Below are positions 62,767 through 64,000 of a stretch of DNA of 64,000 nt, piece by piece. The DNA lies in NCBI RefSeq assembly GCF_015476655.1, contig NZ_JABFHF010000028.1:1-64000 (forward strand). Direction: 5' to 3'. Position numbers and translations under genes: made by a program. The notes under the pieces were generated by a model that made no database searches, was not told the origin of the DNA, and saw only the letters and a list, made by a program, of their open reading frames with translations. Every line of letters starts with the position of its first letter. Positions within the stretch are counted from its first letter, which is position 1. Source of the DNA: Aquiflexum lacus (GTDB lineage: Bacteria; Bacteroidota; Bacteroidia; Cytophagales; Cyclobacteriaceae).

Positions 62767-63873
62767 TCAAATCAATGACTTATACACCTTTTCAAATTCC
62801 CCACCCATTCTTGAAAGGGTAAACTCAGTCAGAATTCTATTTTTAGAATTCATACCCATTTCTTTCATTTTATCCGGATTATCAAGTAAAGAATTAATCA
62901 TTTTTGCTATTTGCTCAGGTGTTTCATCCTTAATCAGGTATCCATTCTCCCCATTTCTAACCACTTCCTTAGTACCTCCAGCGTCATTTGCAATTACAGG
63001 CTTTCCTAGTGCCATGTATTCAATAATTGAATTAGAAATACCTTCACCATGAACTTCAGTATTTGAAAAAAGTACTCCAAGGTCACAAGCATTTACCAAT
63101 GATTCAACATTAGAGGTACCTGGAATTGGTCTAAGATTAGGGTAAATTTTAGTGAGTTCAATTGCTTCATTAAACAAATCCGGAAAATCGGCCTTAAAAA
63201 AACCAACACCAATAAATGTAAAGTCCGATCTCAATTCATTTAAAGCAATCCCGACCTTAAAAAATTTTTCATAATCCTTGTTTTTTGAAAAGGAGGCAAT
63301 CATTACTATTGTGAATTTATTCTTCAGGTCAAAATCATTCTTAATATTTTGTGGTACAGCAAGATTTTGAAATCTATCGAAATTTAATCCATTATAAATT
63401 ACCTTTGATTTAATTTTAGGTGGATTGTATACCTCTAAACCTGCATAAGAATTTGATAAAATCACATCTGAATAATAAAAATTAACTTGATTGATTAACC
63501 TTTCCTTTAAACTGATTTTGGGAGGAGCCGCAGTTATTTGACTATTTACCAATTTCACATTTCTATTTTTAATTATAAAGGGTAAAACCATAAATGTTTG
63601 TACAGAACCCCAAGTATGGATGATTCCCGGGTTTATTTTATTTGCTATTCTATAAAATTGTAAAACTGATTTTAAATCTGAAAACAGTGAGTCAAGCGTT
63701 ATCCACTTGACATTAAGTTCAAAAAATTTCTTGAAAGAAATTTCTTTATTTTTCGAAACTAATATTAATTCATATTTATTTAAATTATCTAGGAATGTTA
63801 ATAATTCAACTAACCGCCTTTCTTTCCCTCCTGAACCAAGAGAACCTATAAAAAACAAAATTTTGGTTTTCAT
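62767..63873 (-). CDS. GT4-type glycosyltransferase
   Basis: A 368-residue GT-B enzyme. The N-terminus FFIGSLGSGGKERRLVELLT is the glycine-rich acceptor-side loop of GT4 enzymes. The C-terminal domain has KFTIVMIASFSKNKDYEKF, GVGFFKADFPDLF, and the EX7E-type donor site GEGISNSIIEYMALGKPVIANDAGGTKEVV. It probably adds a sugar to the growing lipid-linked glycan. It is markedly AT-rich like the gene at 56971-58026. The 286-nt gap between it and the GNAT gene, and the 127 nt to the window end, show only AT-rich DNA. Confidence 0.87.
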   Translation of the reverse strand: MKTKILFFIGSLGSGGKERRLVELLTFLDNLNKYELILVSKNKEISFKKFFELNVKWITLDSLFSDLKSVLQFYRIANKINPGIIHTWGSVQTFMVLPFIIKNRNVKLVNSQITAAPPKISLKERLINQVNFYYSDVILSNSYAGLEVYNPPKIKSKVIYNGLNFDRFQNLAVPQNIKNDFDLKNKFTIVMIASFSKNKDYEKFFKVGIALNELRSDFTFIGVGFFKADFPDLFNEAIELTKIYPNLRPIPGTSNVESLVNACDLGVLFSNTEVHGEGISNSIIEYMALGKPVIANDAGGTKEVVRNGENGYLIKDETPEQIAKMINSLLDNPDKMKEMGMNSKNRILTEFTLSRMGGEFEKVYKSLI

Positions 63874-64000
63874 TATTTATTTTGATTGATTTTCGATTTA
63901 AAATATACAAGTAACAATTTTTTTTTACCACTTTTATACCGGTAATTTAAAAAAACAAAAGATTTTGGTAATCCAAAATAAACAAATCAATTTGAAACTA

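Overview
The window looks like a chromosome segment of a Bacteroidota bacterium, most likely order Cytophagales near Cyclobacteriaceae. The evidence is a SusC/SusD pair, promoters of the TTG-N19-TAnnTTTG type, a KDO8P-type DAHP synthase fused to chorismate mutase, LytTR regulation, a polyprenyl glycosylphosphotransferase glycan locus and many short palindromic intergenic repeats. The genus cannot be fixed from what is visible. No rRNA, tRNA or CRISPR array was recognised.

Layout. 0-6 kb: GNAT acetyltransferase, K+ channel with tandem RCK domains, secreted Gfo/Idh oxidoreductase beside a gutted ThuA-like gene, and a DbpA-like RNA helicase. 6-20.5 kb: an apparent phosphorus-scavenging island. 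It holds SusC/SusD, a Tat-exported phospholipase C, a lipoprotein phosphoesterase, a PhnZ-type HD oxygenase, a PhnX-like HAD hydrolase, a DUF5690 membrane protein (candidate transporter), an HpnW-type FAD oxidoreductase and an XRE-cupin regulator. 20.6-26.2 kb: MntA/HepT, a second secreted phosphoesterase, a baeRF-type protein, a SIMPL protein and a ParE-like toxin pair. 26.4-35.4 kb: aromatic amino acid genes (tyrA, aminotransferase, pheA, aroA, aroB, two DAHP synthase-chorismate mutase fusions), interrupted by a vapBC remnant. 35.4-46 kb: PagL-like deacylase, proline dehydrogenase, lysS, arginine deiminase, a Big-domain lipoprotein divergent from a LytTR regulator, and a membrane mannosyltransferase-like protein. 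46-64 kb: a surface-glycan locus that begins with a WcaJ-like enzyme and is broken by insertion-sequence relics and decayed copies of that same gene.

The strongest new-looking element is a complete attenuator upstream of the DAHP synthase at 32.7-33.8 kb. A consensus promoter lies 4 nt before the ATG of a 31-codon leader peptide whose residues 6-16 are almost all Phe and Tyr. A 9-nt segment inside the leader coding sequence is perfectly complementary to the left arm of a terminator with a GAAA loop just before the gene. This gives a self-contained Phe/Tyr-sensing switch. Other observations of note are three TGTAC boxes at exact 21-bp spacing in front of a LytTR regulator whose receiver lacks the phospho-acceptor Asp, degenerate tandem word repeats that start at or next to the stop codons of several genes, and two paralogous acyltransferases sharing an unassigned C-terminal module.

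All calls were made by reading sequence. Family names rest on motif recognition and no database search was run.
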